Of a stretch of DNA of 64,000 bases, positions 29,402 through 41,047 are shown in pieces (position 1 is the first letter of the stretch; every line of letters begins with the position of its first letter). Source of the DNA: Trichosporon coremiiforme. Lineage: Eukaryota; Basidiomycota; Tremellomycetes; Trichosporonales; Trichosporonaceae. Location: the NCBI GenBank assembly GCA_039545355.1, contig BCJJ01000007.1:1116001-1180000 (forward strand), given 5' to 3'. The translations under genes and the position numbers were made by a program. The notes under the pieces are model-generated. The model saw only the letters and a list, made by a program, of their open reading frames with translations, did no database searches and was not told the DNA's origin.

Positions 29402-31974
29402 TGTTGTCGAGTTTGGATACGAATAGTTGGTAGTTATGGTAGAGTGTTTGTTGCGGAGTGGAGAGACGTCAAGGGCCAGGAGCCAGTTATATACCCTTCG
29501 GTAACCTCGGAATTTGGTGGCGCCGCTTATGTCTGGAGGTGCTGGAGGAGTGAGGGTATTCAGCGGTGGTATCTGGCATCCGTGACATGACTCGTCGCCC
29601 GTGTCGCCCCTTGCTGGCAATCGATTGCCCCGCAAACCCGCACCCAGTCCACTCTGCCCAGACCATGGCCATGCGGGTCAGCGGGGGGACATCAGCTGCC
29701 GTCCCTCGCTGTCCCTGGCCCTGGAACTCTGGGCGGCAGCGGAAATGGCTCACTGCCCTCCTGCGCCGGGGCTTCCAGGTGTGACGTAATACATTCCGAT
29801 TGGGCCTCTCAGGATCCGTGTGTTGCTAGAGCTTCTCCCGCGTGCCGCACAATCTGCTCATCCTGCTCAAGGCCCATTCGCTGGAAGAGCACTCACTGCC
29901 TTTGGGTGTCCAAGCGATGGTGACGGTTCCAATGGGCAGCCCACAGCCCACAGGCGTGCGGATCGACAGCACAGAGGCGCGTGCACACGATCACACTGTA
30001 TCTGTGGTCTGGGGGAGCCTTGGGATCGTCGGTGGGCGTATGGGCGTCCAGGTCGTTCCCATGCTGTTCTGCGCGCTGGGGCGTGGGTGCATGGGCGTGT
30101 GTGGCTCTCCGCTCACTAGGGCGACAGCGCGACCAGGCTCTCGGGTTGTCGATTGTCGATTCCGCACCGCCGCTTGTGCCGAGTTGCGGCAGTGCTCACT
30201 GGCACGCCGGCATGGACCCATGCCCGCACAATAGACTCAGAGCTAACGCTTGTCGTCAATCACGAGCGTTCCCGTTGAATGTCCAGATTAGCAGTACAGC
30301 AAAATGGACGCAATGCACAGCCAACCAAGCTTACCAAGTTGCTCTGTCACTACGGCCGTGCAACCAGTGCACGCAGGTACACACACACGGCCGGGGTCAT
30401 ATCGCTCGTCCAATGGCAGCGTTCAGTCCGTTGGCCAACACCCACAACTGATTAGATACGTCGCAGCATAGCTCTCTAACACACCGCCTCCGTCGCCGTG
30501 CGTATGCGATCAGTGGTTGACGTCGGCCTTCGGCCGACTATTCCATCGTCAAGCGTTGTGGGCTTGTTCCGGGTAAGCGATGGCATTCAGGCTATACCCG
30601 GTCAGCATCCCGATCACCAGATCACCTGGTTCGATCAACAAGCGATCCGAAGTAGGTCAGACCTACCAGAGCATTGGCGACGTTCTGGGCCTTCTCGTCG
30701 CCATCGAAGCGGGAGGACCACTTGCGCCCAGCTGCAACTACCGTGTGGGCCACCTTCGAGTGCTTCCAGCCGTTCCGGAGGCTGGGGTCTCGCCGTTATC
30801 GCATGGTGGAGTTCGGGGCCTGCCGGGTGCATCGTCAGTGGCGATCAGTCAAGTGTGACGACCTGGCGGGGACGGTTTGAGTAGCCTCGAGAGTCGCGTG
30901 GAGCGAGTGAGTAGCGACTTTGGGGATGAAACTGCCCCCGGTGACAGTGCCATGCATATATAACTCCACCTGCTGCCCAATGCCCATGATCCTTAGGTGT
31001 GCTCGCTGACTGGACCGTTGCCTTGCTCAATGCGCATGGTGAATGACGATATTGCTCGACGCATGGGGCACTGGTCCAGCGCGGCCATTGCGGGGCGCCG
31101 GAATGGTGTGACATGTATGATAGAGTGACCGCAAACTGTGACACACACTGAGGGGGGATTATCGTGCTTATCAACGGCACACCGGGGCACACCGGACCAT
31201 GCGGTCAGGCCGAGATACTAGCGACTGCAGGATGATACGAGCACCCCTTGCCCACTGAAGCTTGCGATTGTCCCTGGTCCCCCACTTCTAGGACAGTCAA
31301 TAGTCCACCCACCCCCAGAAACAATGCACAGCACGGCCAGAAGGACGGCATAGCGTGACGTGCGTCCCCCTTACCCCCTTCCCGCTGTGAAGCTTTGCGG
31401 GTGCACAGGAGACATGATCACGTGTACTTGCGATAGGCTGCGTATTCGGTCGCTCAGTCGGGTCAGTCGCGCACTCGCACGATGGAAGGCACAAGGATGG
31501 CGACAGATACCGCTACAATGGGTGGCGACCGATCGGATCGAGCGGCGCTACGGGTGTATCGAGCACGGGTGACGCCAGTGACGCTCTGTCTCCTCAGCCT
31601 CTTCACATTCTAACAGGGGTTGAGCCAACCGTAGTGGACCATCGCAGCTAGCCGATTACCCGATGATCGATACACGATGACTGCATTTGACTGGGTGCCG
31701 AGTCACGTCACATTGACGCTCACCCGACCACCCGGCGCCGCCACCGGGACACACCCCAGATTTGGTCCCGCGACTCGCCACTCCACCCACTACAACGGGG
31801 TACACACTCGGCCCTCTCCGGCCCCTTCGGCTCCTTATCAGCACCGGACCGCGTCCTTGTCTTGCCCTCTTCCCCATCCTCTCCCTTCCACTCCTTCTCC
31901 TCCTCTGTCAGAACACTTGTATTAGAACTGCATAGATACTCGTCTGCTCTTTTCTCTGCCTGTCTTTACCCATA
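29402..31974. other. Gene-poor region between metallothionein and fungalysin
   Basis: About 2.5 kb without another supported gene. The last 200 bases are C/T-rich and form the promoter and leader of the fungalysin gene. A single TCGCACGATG copy is present at 31474-31483. Confidence 0.5.
29486..29495 (-). promoter_or_regulatory. TATA box of the metallothionein gene
   Basis: On the minus strand the sequence reads GGTATATAAC, 85-95 bases before the start codon at 29401. A clear TATA element fits a strongly inducible gene. Confidence 0.55.
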
Positions 31975-34653
31975 ATGCGCTCGGCAGCACTCCTCGCCCT
32001 CCTCCCAGTGCTCGCCGCCGCGGCCGTCCTGCCCGACGCGCATGCGCCCGTCCGCAAGTCGGTTTCCTACGGCCCCGCACACAAGCACTCGACCTGGGAG
32101 CTCCACCCCGAGCACTCGGCTTCGTTCTCCTCGGAGAGCAACCCCCTCAAGATCGCTGCCGGCTTCATCTCTGAGAAGCTCGGCACCGCCGAGGGAGAGG
32201 GCTTCTACATCCGTGACGACGTAAGTGTCATTTGCCACCCACCCGTTCAGTGCCCCGATCTGCCGCATCCTTGTCCCGAGTGCCATCCATCTCTCAGAGT
32301 TATCAGAATGCATGTGAACGCTCCACGTAGCGTTCCGGCCGGCTAGCGCGGCTTCGGCTGAGTGTGTATCGCTTCAGCGTCCCGCTGGAGCATTTATGCC
32401 ACACTCCCCCTTGTGGGGCACAACATCACGCGATCACACGTAACACCACCCACCCCAAACCAACTAGGTCGCCGATGATCCCGAGCTAACATCCAACAGT
32501 CGTACACCGACCCGCGCACCCAGGTCACACACGTCTACGCCCGTCAGGTCCTCAATGGCCTCGAGGTCAGCGATGGTGACATCAACCTGAACATTGACCG
32601 CCATGGTCGCGTGCTCTCGTGGGGTAATTCGTTCCACCCCGGTTCCGAGATCCCTCTGATGGACTACAACCGCGACACGAATGCCGCCTGTACCGAGGTT
32701 GTCAAGGCCGCCAACGACCACCACGCCGCCTTCCAGAAGACCAAGCGCCCGACCGGCGCCTTCGCCATGGCCAAGCAGGCGCTCTCCGCCTGGATGAATG
32801 GCGAGATCGAGGAGTGGGTCGAGGTTGACGAGCACACCAAGGAGAATATTCGCAAGAACAAGCAGCACGTCGACAACCACGTCGTTCTCTGTGAGCGCAT
32901 GCCCAACAAGGGTATGAAGAGCCCCACTGAGGTTCTCGCCCACTTCCTCCCCCACCTCGCCGACAACGCGATCGCTCTCGACCCCACCCTCCTCTTAGCC
33001 ACTCCCGAGCACAGCCTCAAGCCCAAGAAGGCTCATGCCGAGCCTCCCACCGAGCGCATCTCGGGTGAGATTCTCCGTGCCTTCGATGTCGTCGCCGACA
33101 TTCCCGCTCGTCTCATGTGGACTCAGACCAGTGACGGCCTCCCCGTCCTCGTCTACAAGTTTGAGATTGAGATGAAGGACAACTGGTACGAAGCATACGC
33201 CGATGTTCACACTGGCCAGATCCAGCGCATCGTCGACTGGGCTTCTGACGCTTCGGACCACCACCACGTCGATGCTCGCGCCGGCAAGCAGAAGCCCCTG
33301 CCTTCTGAGCCCAACGGCGACCACGCCTCGTACGACGTCTTCCCGTGGGGCGTCAACGACCCCACCACTGGCAAGCACCAGGTCGTGAAGGATCCTTGGG
33401 ACTCTGTGGCGTCGCCTCTTGGCTGGCACACGTTCCCGACCAAGTCGAACCCCTGGCCCAACGCCAAGTTCCCCGGCTCGTACAAGCACGGCGGTAACAC
33501 GACCGTCGCGTCGACTATCGGCAACAACGTCCTCGCCCACGAGGACTGGGAGGGCCGCAACAACTTCTTGGACAACCACCGTCCTGTCGCCAAAGACCTG
33601 AACTTCAAGTACGATTACGGAGAGCCTGACGGCCTCGCTCCCAAGGAGTACGTCGACTTTGCGATCACCCAGCTTTTCTACACGTGTAACGCGTACCACG
33701 ACCTGCTGCACCGTCTCGGCTTCGACGAGGTCTCTGGCAACTTCCAGATGTACAACTTTGAGAAGGGCGGTCGCGGCGGCGACCCCGTCATTGCCAACGC
33801 CCAGGACGGCTCGGGCTACAACAACGCCAACTTCATGACGCCGCCGGATGGACAGGCGCCCCGCATGCGCATGTACATCTGGGACACTGCCACCCCTTAC
33901 CGCGACGGCGACCTCGAGGCCGGCATTGTCATCCACGAGTACTCGCACGGTCTGTCCACCCGTCTCACCGGTGGACCCGCCAACTCTGGCTGTCTCGGCT
34001 GGGGTGAGGCCGGCGGTATGGGTGAGGGCTGGGGAGACGCCATTGCCACTCTCATCCGCCAGGTCCACGAGCGCAAGAAGAACGACGACTCGGACAAGTA
34101 CCCCATGGGTGCTTGGGCCGCGAACCAGAAGGGCGGTATCCGCAACTACATCTACAGCACGAACTCGACTGACAACCCGTCAACGTACAAGACGCTCGAC
34201 AAGCCGGGCTACTGGGGCGTTCACGCGATCGGCGAAGTCTGGGCCGAGTTCCTGTTCGTGCTGAACCAGCGCCTGATCGAGAAGTACGGCTTCAGCGACA
34301 CGCTGTTCCCGCCTGAGGACCCGTCCAAGCCCAACGACTACTACACGAAGACGCTCGAGGTCGACGAGACCGGCAAGCCCAAGCCCCTCGTCCCGAAGCA
34401 CGGCAACACGCTCGCGCTCCAGCTCATCGTGTCCGCGATGAAGCTGCAGCCGTGCCGCCCCTCGTTCTTCGAGGCGCGCGACGCGATCGTCCAGGCCGAC
34501 GAGATCCTCACCGGCGGAGACAACGCGTGCATCATCTGGAAGGCGTTTGCGGAGCGAGGCCTCGGCGTCGACGCCAAGATCGTCGGCCAGACCCCCTGGG
34601 GTGGCGGCGTCCGCGAGGACGGCCACAAGGTGCCCCCTGCCGCGTGCAAGTAA
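31975..34653 (+). CDS. Secreted fungalysin metalloprotease (M36)
   Basis: Two exons (31975-32220 and 32500-34653) join in phase 0 to 799 residues. The order is signal peptide (MRSAALLALLPVLAAAAVLP), a propeptide of about 300 residues with an FTP-like region (YTDPRTQVTHVYARQVLNGL), then the zinc protease domain. Catalytic features are HEYSHGLSTRL (HExxH) and the downstream Glu in GEGWGDAIATLI, with conserved GYWGVHAIGEVWAE and NACIIWKAFAERGLG. Family members secrete the enzyme as a zymogen that cleaves its own propeptide and degrades extracellular protein. The length is close to the long Tremellomycete type (Mpr1 of Cryptococcus) rather than the shorter dermatophyte or Aspergillus enzymes. The 279-base intron splits the propeptide. 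Confidence 0.96.
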
Positions 34654-34969
34654 GCTCGGAATGCCCCATTGCATTGGATACCAACGTCTTTTAAACATTA
34701 TCCACAAGTTCTCGATTGTCATCACCACAGAAGTCTGAAGAAGAAACCAAAGCATGATGAGAGAAAGAAGATAAACCGTAAATCTATAAACACAACGTGT
34801 CTGTAATCCTTCTTGATTGTATGTCTGCTGAACCGCTCTACTGCGCTCTACTACTCGATGCATATAGCTCTTGACGTACATGGCAGCTGCGGGGGTGTTC
34901 CGCGCCGCATTTTCTTATGTCTTTTCCTTCTATTCTTATATGATATATGTTGACTGCTGGGACGGCAGG
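34654..34969. other. Convergent 3' regions
   Basis: AT-rich 316-base gap between the converging fungalysin and hexokinase genes. It holds only untranslated and poly(A)-signal-like sequence. No gene is seen. Confidence 0.5.
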
Positions 34970-37146
34970 TTAGTAGTCGGGGTACAGGCCGTCCTTCTTG
35001 CGCTGCATCGTCATGGCTGTCTGTCAGTCCTCGCTGGGAGCGTGTCAACTCACCGGCAATGATGGCGGATCCGACGCCCGATCCGTCCTCTGCATTGTGG
35101 GTCGTGATCTTCTTCCCGTCCTCGCCAAAGATGTCGACGAGCGCCTGCTCAATGCGCTCCGGGAAGTGGGGGTACTTCTTGTACAGCGATCCGTCGGCGC
35201 CAACGGCACAGCCCTCCTTCAGGTATCCCTTCTTGTGGACGATGGCAGCGATACCACACGCCGACAGGCGCGCGCTGCGGGTACCGATCAGCTTGGCGAG
35301 GGAGCGGAAGAACTGGCGCTCCTCGAGCGTCGTCTCGAGGCCGAAGAAGTGGTTGAAGATACCGATCGCCATTAGCAGCTCGTCCGTCGGGTCCGCCTCC
35401 ATCAGGGACAGGAAGGCCGTGTCGAACGCATACGCCTTCTCGAGCTTGTACGTGTTCTGACCCAGGAAGAGGTCGCCTGCGTCGATCATCTCCATCAGGA
35501 CCAGACGGAAGATCTCGCCCAGGTACAGGCCCGCAATCATCTTCTCGAACGCCTGCTCGCCCACCTTGTTCGAGGACTCGTCGATGATGATGTCGTACTT
35601 GGTTCGCGCTGGCGTTAGTTCCGGTAGAGTGTAAGGTAACTCACGCAGGTGCTGGTGCGTGAACGAGTCGAACGCGCCCCACTCGCAGTTGATCGCCATA
35701 TCCTGGTCGGGCGGCAGCTGCATGTAGTTGATCTTGGGAATGTCCTTGGCCGTCTCCATGTACGCGGCGTTACAGCCGGTACCGAAGATGACGGCGATAC
35801 GCGTGTTGGGGTGCACGTAGTTGGACGCCATGAGGGTTCCGGTCGTGTCGTTGATGAGCGCGGTCAGCTTGGCGCGCACGCCGTACTTCTCGAGCGACTT
35901 CTGGAACATGGCGGCGACATCGTGGCCCTCGACGTTCGGGGCGCCGAAACCCTTCGTCCAGCGGATCAGCTCGCCGTGGTCGATCTTCTCCTGAGTGCAG
36001 GGGTACGAGAACTGGTGTTAGCTAAGGGCGGCTGGAATGAAGCTCACAGTGAAGCCGAGAGGGAGGTGGTCGGCGTTCTCGTCACGGCCCAGGTGCTCGC
36101 AGATGAAGTTGTGCAGACAGTCGGCACAGAAGTCGAAGCTGGCGTCAGTTACGCAAGTCTGTCAGGTTAACTTACAGAGCCTGGCCGTCGTCCTGCTTCT
36201 GGTCCTCGGTGAGCTTGTACTTGGTCTGGGTGACCTCGAACTTGCCCTCACCCTCGAGGGTGACCAGGCACACACGAAGGTTGGTGCCTCCAAGGTCGAC
36301 GGCGAGGAACTCGCCCTTCTCGTGACCAGTGGGCCACTGACTTGTTAGCTAGCTCAGTATGACAAAGCTGTGTACTCACGCCGAAGACGAAAGTGGGAAC
36401 TAGTCTGTGTCAGCATATCTCTCAGGTGTCGGGGCTCTGCGGGGTACTAACTCATAGGCTGTGGGGTTAGCTACTCCTCGTAAACGAAGTAACTCACAAC
36501 AACCTGTCCCTTCTTCTCGAGACCGAGGTCAAGGGTGTCCTCGAAGGCATCGACGATCATGCGCATGCGCTGGGGAGTGACTTCGGTCAGCTAACGGACG
36601 AACAGTTGGAAGCTCACTGTTGAAGAGCGACTCATACTTCCTCAGGTGGTCGCTGAGGGTTGGCTTCTCGGCGTGGGGGAACTCGGCATCGTCCTGTATG
36701 TCAGTCCCGCTACCTACGCGTCAACTCACCTGAGTCCTGGTGTGGAAGACGACCTGCTGGCCAGTGGCGGTGACGACGGTGCCACTGCCGCGGCGGGAGG
36801 AAGCGCGGGAGCTGCGTCCGAGAGAGGGCGAGCGGGAGATCGCCGCGCCGGCGGGCGGGCTGTCGACGGCGGTCATGCTGGTCAGGCCGTGGAGGGGCGC
36901 ACCGAACGAGGGGCGGCGGGACGAGCTGTTGCTCCCGCGGCGGTCAGAGCCAGTGCTGCTTGGGCGGCGCTCGAGGGTGAACGGCTGGCCGCCCGAGATC
37001 GACGCCTTGCGCCCGTACGCACTGCCGATGTTGGTGCCATTGTCGAGAGGCGAGGCGGGGTAGTGAGGCTTCTGGTCCTTGGACTGCTGCTCCTTAGGCT
37101 GGTGCTCCTTGGGCTGTTGCTGCTGCTGGGTTCCGTTCTCCGACAT
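34970..37146 (-). CDS. Hexokinase with Ser-rich N-terminal extension
   Basis: Phosphorylates glucose/fructose using ATP, the entry step of glycolysis in the cytosol. Catalytic blocks are QVVPMIPTFVFGWPTG, EFLAVDLGGTNLRVCLV (phosphate 1), LPLGFTFSYPC, INDTTGTLMAS (catalytic Asp), IFGTGCNAAYME, NCEWGAFD and DGSGVGSAIIAG. The end is MTMQRKKDGLYPDY, in a separate last exon. The gene has about ten exons, including micro-exons of 7 bases (36452-36458) and 20 bases (36380-36399). Residues 1-140 are an extra disordered segment, absent from yeast Hxk1/2, with QQQQQ and five RRxS/RKxS motifs (Ser49, 63, 72, 80, 121). Intron phases all close the frame where I checked them. Start at 37146 is the only good Met. 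Confidence 0.95.
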
Positions 37147-38484
37147 GATGGGTGAGCTGGGATGTCAGTTTACCTGGGTATGAAGGAGTGAGTGAGAGGA
37201 AGAGAGGAAGGAAGAAGGACGAGGAAATGTTGACGCTGGCAGTGCCGTGGGGTCTCGAGCGGAATGTATTTGCGCAGTGGGGGAGCACATTGCACTTTGC
37301 TCGCTCCTCATCCCAGGCCGAGACGTGCGCTCGGAGAGTGCGCCAGTCTCTCCCTCTGTGCCAGCACGCCTAGTGTGGGCAATGGAATCATGCCAAGCAG
37401 TGAATCGGTACGAGGGAGCGAGAGGGTTCGTTGTTGATAAGCCGTCTCGGGCCGAGTGACAGACCTCACTGGACCTGTGTTGCGCCGGGGCGTCGAGTCG
37501 GCTGGCGTGGTGGTGTGCACGGGGCGTTGTTAAGCTCACCTTGGGTTCAGTCGAAGAAGAAGTAAGTGGAGAGAAAGAAATGAAGAGATGGATGACTAGT
37601 CGAGTGCACGACGTGAGGAGGAGCAGGCTGGCTGGCTGGGCGTGGTGGCAGGGAAACAATCCTTGTCCTCTCCTCTGGTTATCTGCCGTGCGTGACGTTG
37701 ACGGCGTCTCTTTGCCGCATGCAGCCGCACTTGCCGCAATCGTGGGCGTACCAGGAGCTGCTCAAGCGCGCCTTCCCCAGGTCGTGCCCCCCTCGTTGGC
37801 CCCTCTTTCGCCCAGTCCCTGAGTCTTCCCCCGCTTCGTCTACTCCACTCGACCAACCACTATCCAGCGTACTCAGCCTCTAACCCGTAGCCTACTGCCT
37901 GTGCGCTTCCTGTCTAATTCTGTCGCTCGCCGCTCGCCGCTCGCCCGGGAATTTTGCCCCGCTCTGCGCATTCGGGGTCAGGCGATCTCTCGCTCGTTTC
38001 GCTACTTCGCGACCCATTCAAGTGCCGTTCAAGCTTCGCTACGACTCCCACACCCCTGCACTCCCCCTCTCACCAGAGTTACCAGGCAGATCGAGGTTTC
38101 AAGGCCTTCCCTGTGCCTGTGCTTGGCGTTTTCTTTCGCAGTTGTTCTACAGTGCGCAGTCGAGCATCGGGCTTCGTGGACTTGAAGCGGCATAGCGCAT
38201 AGCGGCATCGGACTCCGAGACGGCCCCCGTCAGCATATACATCTGCACACGCGGCAGTGACGTCAACTGACTCATCCTTCTCTCGTTGACCATCTTCCAC
38301 CCTCGTGCACTCGTATCGGCAACAATCGGCAACGTTCATCGCCGCACCGCACCGTTTTCCTTCGGCATCCTCCGCTTCGCTGCATTCGCTTGATTCGCCT
38401 TCGCCAGCTAGCTAGCTCCGCTCGCGCCTCCATCAGAGACATTGGAACAGCTTGCTCCCCCCACACGTCCTGCGCCACTCCGTC
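37147..38484. other. Divergent intergenic region
   Basis: Promoters of hexokinase (left) and the 227-residue protein (right). A TGACGTCA palindrome lies at 38258-38265, about 220 bases before the right-hand start. Long CT-rich leader sequences are present. No gene is supported. Confidence 0.5.
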
Positions 38485-39168
38485 ATGCTAGCAGTCGCAG
38501 ACCTCCAGCCCCTCCTGGGCCTGACGACAGACGAGGAGACGTTGAAGCTCGCGCTCTCGGCGCTATTCCCCGGTCGCTCCCTCGTCGCCGAGACAAAATC
38601 CTACCCCGACGCAATCTACCAGAACTACTACCCCCTCGGCATCTCGCTCTGCTTCGAGCCCGACGCCTCTAAGACCATGCGCTGCGTCACCGTCGACGTG
38701 TTCAACACTGCCAGCCCGGGGTCCTCAACAAGTGCTGGCGGACGAGCACCGAAAGGACCAACATACGACGAGACGTCGCTCCCGCTCGTGTTCGAGTTTG
38801 CGGAGAAGGAGATCGTCCTCCCGCCCCGCAAAGCTGGGGAGGAGGAGATGCGCCTCCCGCGCGAGCCGAAGGTCGAGGTTCGCAAGGACACGACGGGGAG
38901 GGAGATTGTGAGGTGTCTTGGCGAGCCGAGTCGGAAGGGGTCGGGGAGCTGGGTCGGGGTGTGGCTTGAGTGGAATAGCGTCGGCTTGTTGAGGGCTGGT
39001 GAGAGGGTGGACCTCGGCGTCATGCTCGAGCTGAACGATCCGAAGGGGGCGGACCAGATGAGCCAGGAGCAGATGAAACAGGGCATGGGCGGGTTGTGGG
39101 ATATGGCGGCCGGATGGCGGTGGGGTGGCATCAAGGTGTTCAAGGCTGAGCCCAAGAAGTCGTCTTAG
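38485..39168 (+). CDS. Conserved-looking fungal protein of unknown function
   Basis: A single exon gives 227 residues from Met 38485. Distinct stretches are VADLQPLLGL, LSALFPGRSLVAETKSYPDA, IYQNYYPLGISLCFEP and MRCVTVDVFN near the N-terminus, followed by PLVFEFAEKEIVLPP, WVGVWLEWNSVGLLRAGERV and GLWDMAAGWRWGGIKVFK. The pattern Y-P-D-x-I/V-Y-x-N-Y-Y-x-L-G-I/L-S-L-x-F recurs, as I remember it, in uncharacterised basidiomycete proteins. No signal peptide or membrane span. Function cannot be stated. Confidence 0.85.
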   Translation: MLAVADLQPLLGLTTDEETLKLALSALFPGRSLVAETKSYPDAIYQNYYPLGISLCFEPDASKTMRCVTVDVFNTASPGSSTSAGGRAPKGPTYDETSLPLVFEFAEKEIVLPPRKAGEEEMRLPREPKVEVRKDTTGREIVRCLGEPSRKGSGSWVGVWLEWNSVGLLRAGERVDLGVMLELNDPKGADQMSQEQMKQGMGGLWDMAAGWRWGGIKVFKAEPKKSS

Positions 39169-39334
39169 TCGCCGTCGAGGCGTCGTGAGACGCAATTCTC
39201 AGTGTAGTGGTGTAGAAGTCAGTCGTCATAGAAAAACGCCATAGATCCCGCATAAGCAGCCAGCATTTCACAATATGTATCCATGCGATGTTACATAGCT
39301 TCTCGCTCTCGTCACTCTTATAGTCTACTAAGTC

Positions 39335-40337
39335 TTACGCGGTGATCGACTCGATCGCGGTGCGCAACGGCTCAACGCCAAGGATCTCGAAGCCCTTCTC
39401 GCCCGTGACTTGCGCGAGCTGGACATTGGTCTCGTCCAGCTTCTCCTCCATGACCTGCTTGAGCACCTTGAGCGCGAGAGTGTACGCCTCCTGAAGGGTC
39501 ATGTTCTGTTCCTGTCAGCTTAAAGCCGTAGCCTTAGCTCACCTTGTGGTACGAGTCCTGGAGCATCTGCTGCGCGGCATCCGAGCCCGAGCCGATCGCC
39601 TTGGCCTCATACCGCACGAACGTCCCGGAGGGGTCGGTGTGGTACCTGTTCACTGTCAGCTCATCCGCGCAAGTCTCGGGAAGCTTACAGCTGGGGTCCG
39701 TTGTCATCGACACCAGCGATGAGGAGGGCAACACCGAATGGTCGGGACATGAGCGCCTCGTCATCGTCGACACTCTCTCCGAAACGGAGCGCGAGGTCAC
39801 AAACCGACTGCGTGCACGACTCGACGCCGATCTCCTCGTCGTACGTGAACTGGTGCATCTGCGAGGTGACGCGGGCGTGGTCGACCATCGTGCGCGCGTC
39901 CGCCGTCAGGCCAGACATCGCGCAGCCAATGTGCCGGTCAATCTCCATGATCTTCTCGATCGAGGACGACTCGAGCAGAGGGGACTGCACACGCTTCTCG
40001 ACACCGAGGACGACGCCGTGCGGAGTTGTGATACCGACGGTCGTGGAACCGAGCTGGCGTCAGCGTTGAAGGATCGTCTTCCTCACCTTGATCGCCTCCA
40101 TGGCGTACTCGACTGGACGTTAGCAAGGCATCGCGCTGTCAGCTACCCACCCTGGAAGAGACGACCCTGGCAATGTCAGTTATGGAGCTGCACGAGCTAA
40201 CTCACCTCAGGGGAGAAGGTGTTCACACCACGGTCATACTCGGAACTGTAATGTCAGTATTCCGTCATCAACGTCGAGCTGCTCTCGGGCTCTGCAGCTC
40301 GGCCCGAGTCGCGCAGGACGTACCGTGTAAGGAACAT
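39335..40337 (-). CDS. PUP2: Proteasome subunit alpha5 (Pup2/PSMA5)
   Basis: One of the seven alpha-ring subunits of the 20S core. The start [20 protein letters not shown] is the invariant alpha5 N-terminus. Later blocks are [73 protein letters not shown] and [10 protein letters not shown]. The acidic, short C-terminus ([14 protein letters not shown]) lacks a nuclear signal. The first 32 codons are spread over four exons of 14, 40, 16 and 26 bases (40324-40337, 40206-40245, 40151-40166, 40087-40112). All are needed to build the known N-terminus. The next exon starts at 40053. The gene is head-to-head with an RBR ubiquitin ligase. Confidence 0.95.
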
Positions 40338-41047
40338 GGCAAACTTATAGATCGCTGTGCGTCGTTTGTCTGCCGAGGGCTCGAAGGAAGGGTCGCGTTG
40401 GGCGGATTCCAGATGCTGTCAATGACGATGATGCTCTCGATCTTGAACGAGCAAGTGTTGCAACACGCGCAAGCGTCACCAGTCTCGAGTGCTTATGTAA
40501 AGTGCCACGTGGGTGGAGTTATGCTTGCCCAGCTGAAAAGGATCCGATAAGATCAGACGCCCGGCGGGTTGCGTCCCGTGCCTGGCAATGAGAAGTGGAG
40601 GAGGTACTGTACTGCACGCGCTGCACGCTGCATGATGAGCGGCAAATGCGAACTGCGTGCAGGGCGCATGCACAACGGTAAAGGAGGGATATAGCATGCA
40701 GCCCATGCTTTAGTTTCAGTCCACTCACCCTTTCGTACACTTCCCTGCCTCGGCGCCTCGAGGGCCGCACTATTCCTCGCCCTGCTCGAGCGCGAGGGTG
40801 CGCAGCCTCACGTTCGTCACAGTCCATCACCGACACGCCTCCCCCCCCCGGAGAGCTCGTGACTCTTCGCGGGATCTGGATTACGGACTATCTCAGTTCC
40901 ACTCCCATTCCTCCTTCCTACCTTCCTCTAACCTTTTTTAAGTGTACTCAACGTCTATCACATCTCAAGACACCAAACGTTCTTACCCCGCACCGGTTCT
41001 AGCAACATCAGCCCTATCGCTCGCCTGCGCCTTGCGTTGGCCGCAGA
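40338..41047. other. Divergent intergenic region
   Basis: Shared promoter region of proteasome alpha5 and the RBR ligase, with a C9 run at 40841-40849 and a CT-rich leader. I did not see the fungal proteasome element GGTGGCAAA. No gene is supported. Confidence 0.5.

Noticed and set aside
32995..34068. 357-codon open frame on the minus strand
   Set aside because: Antisense shadow of the fungalysin gene; Val/Arg-rich composition arises from GC-rich third positions.
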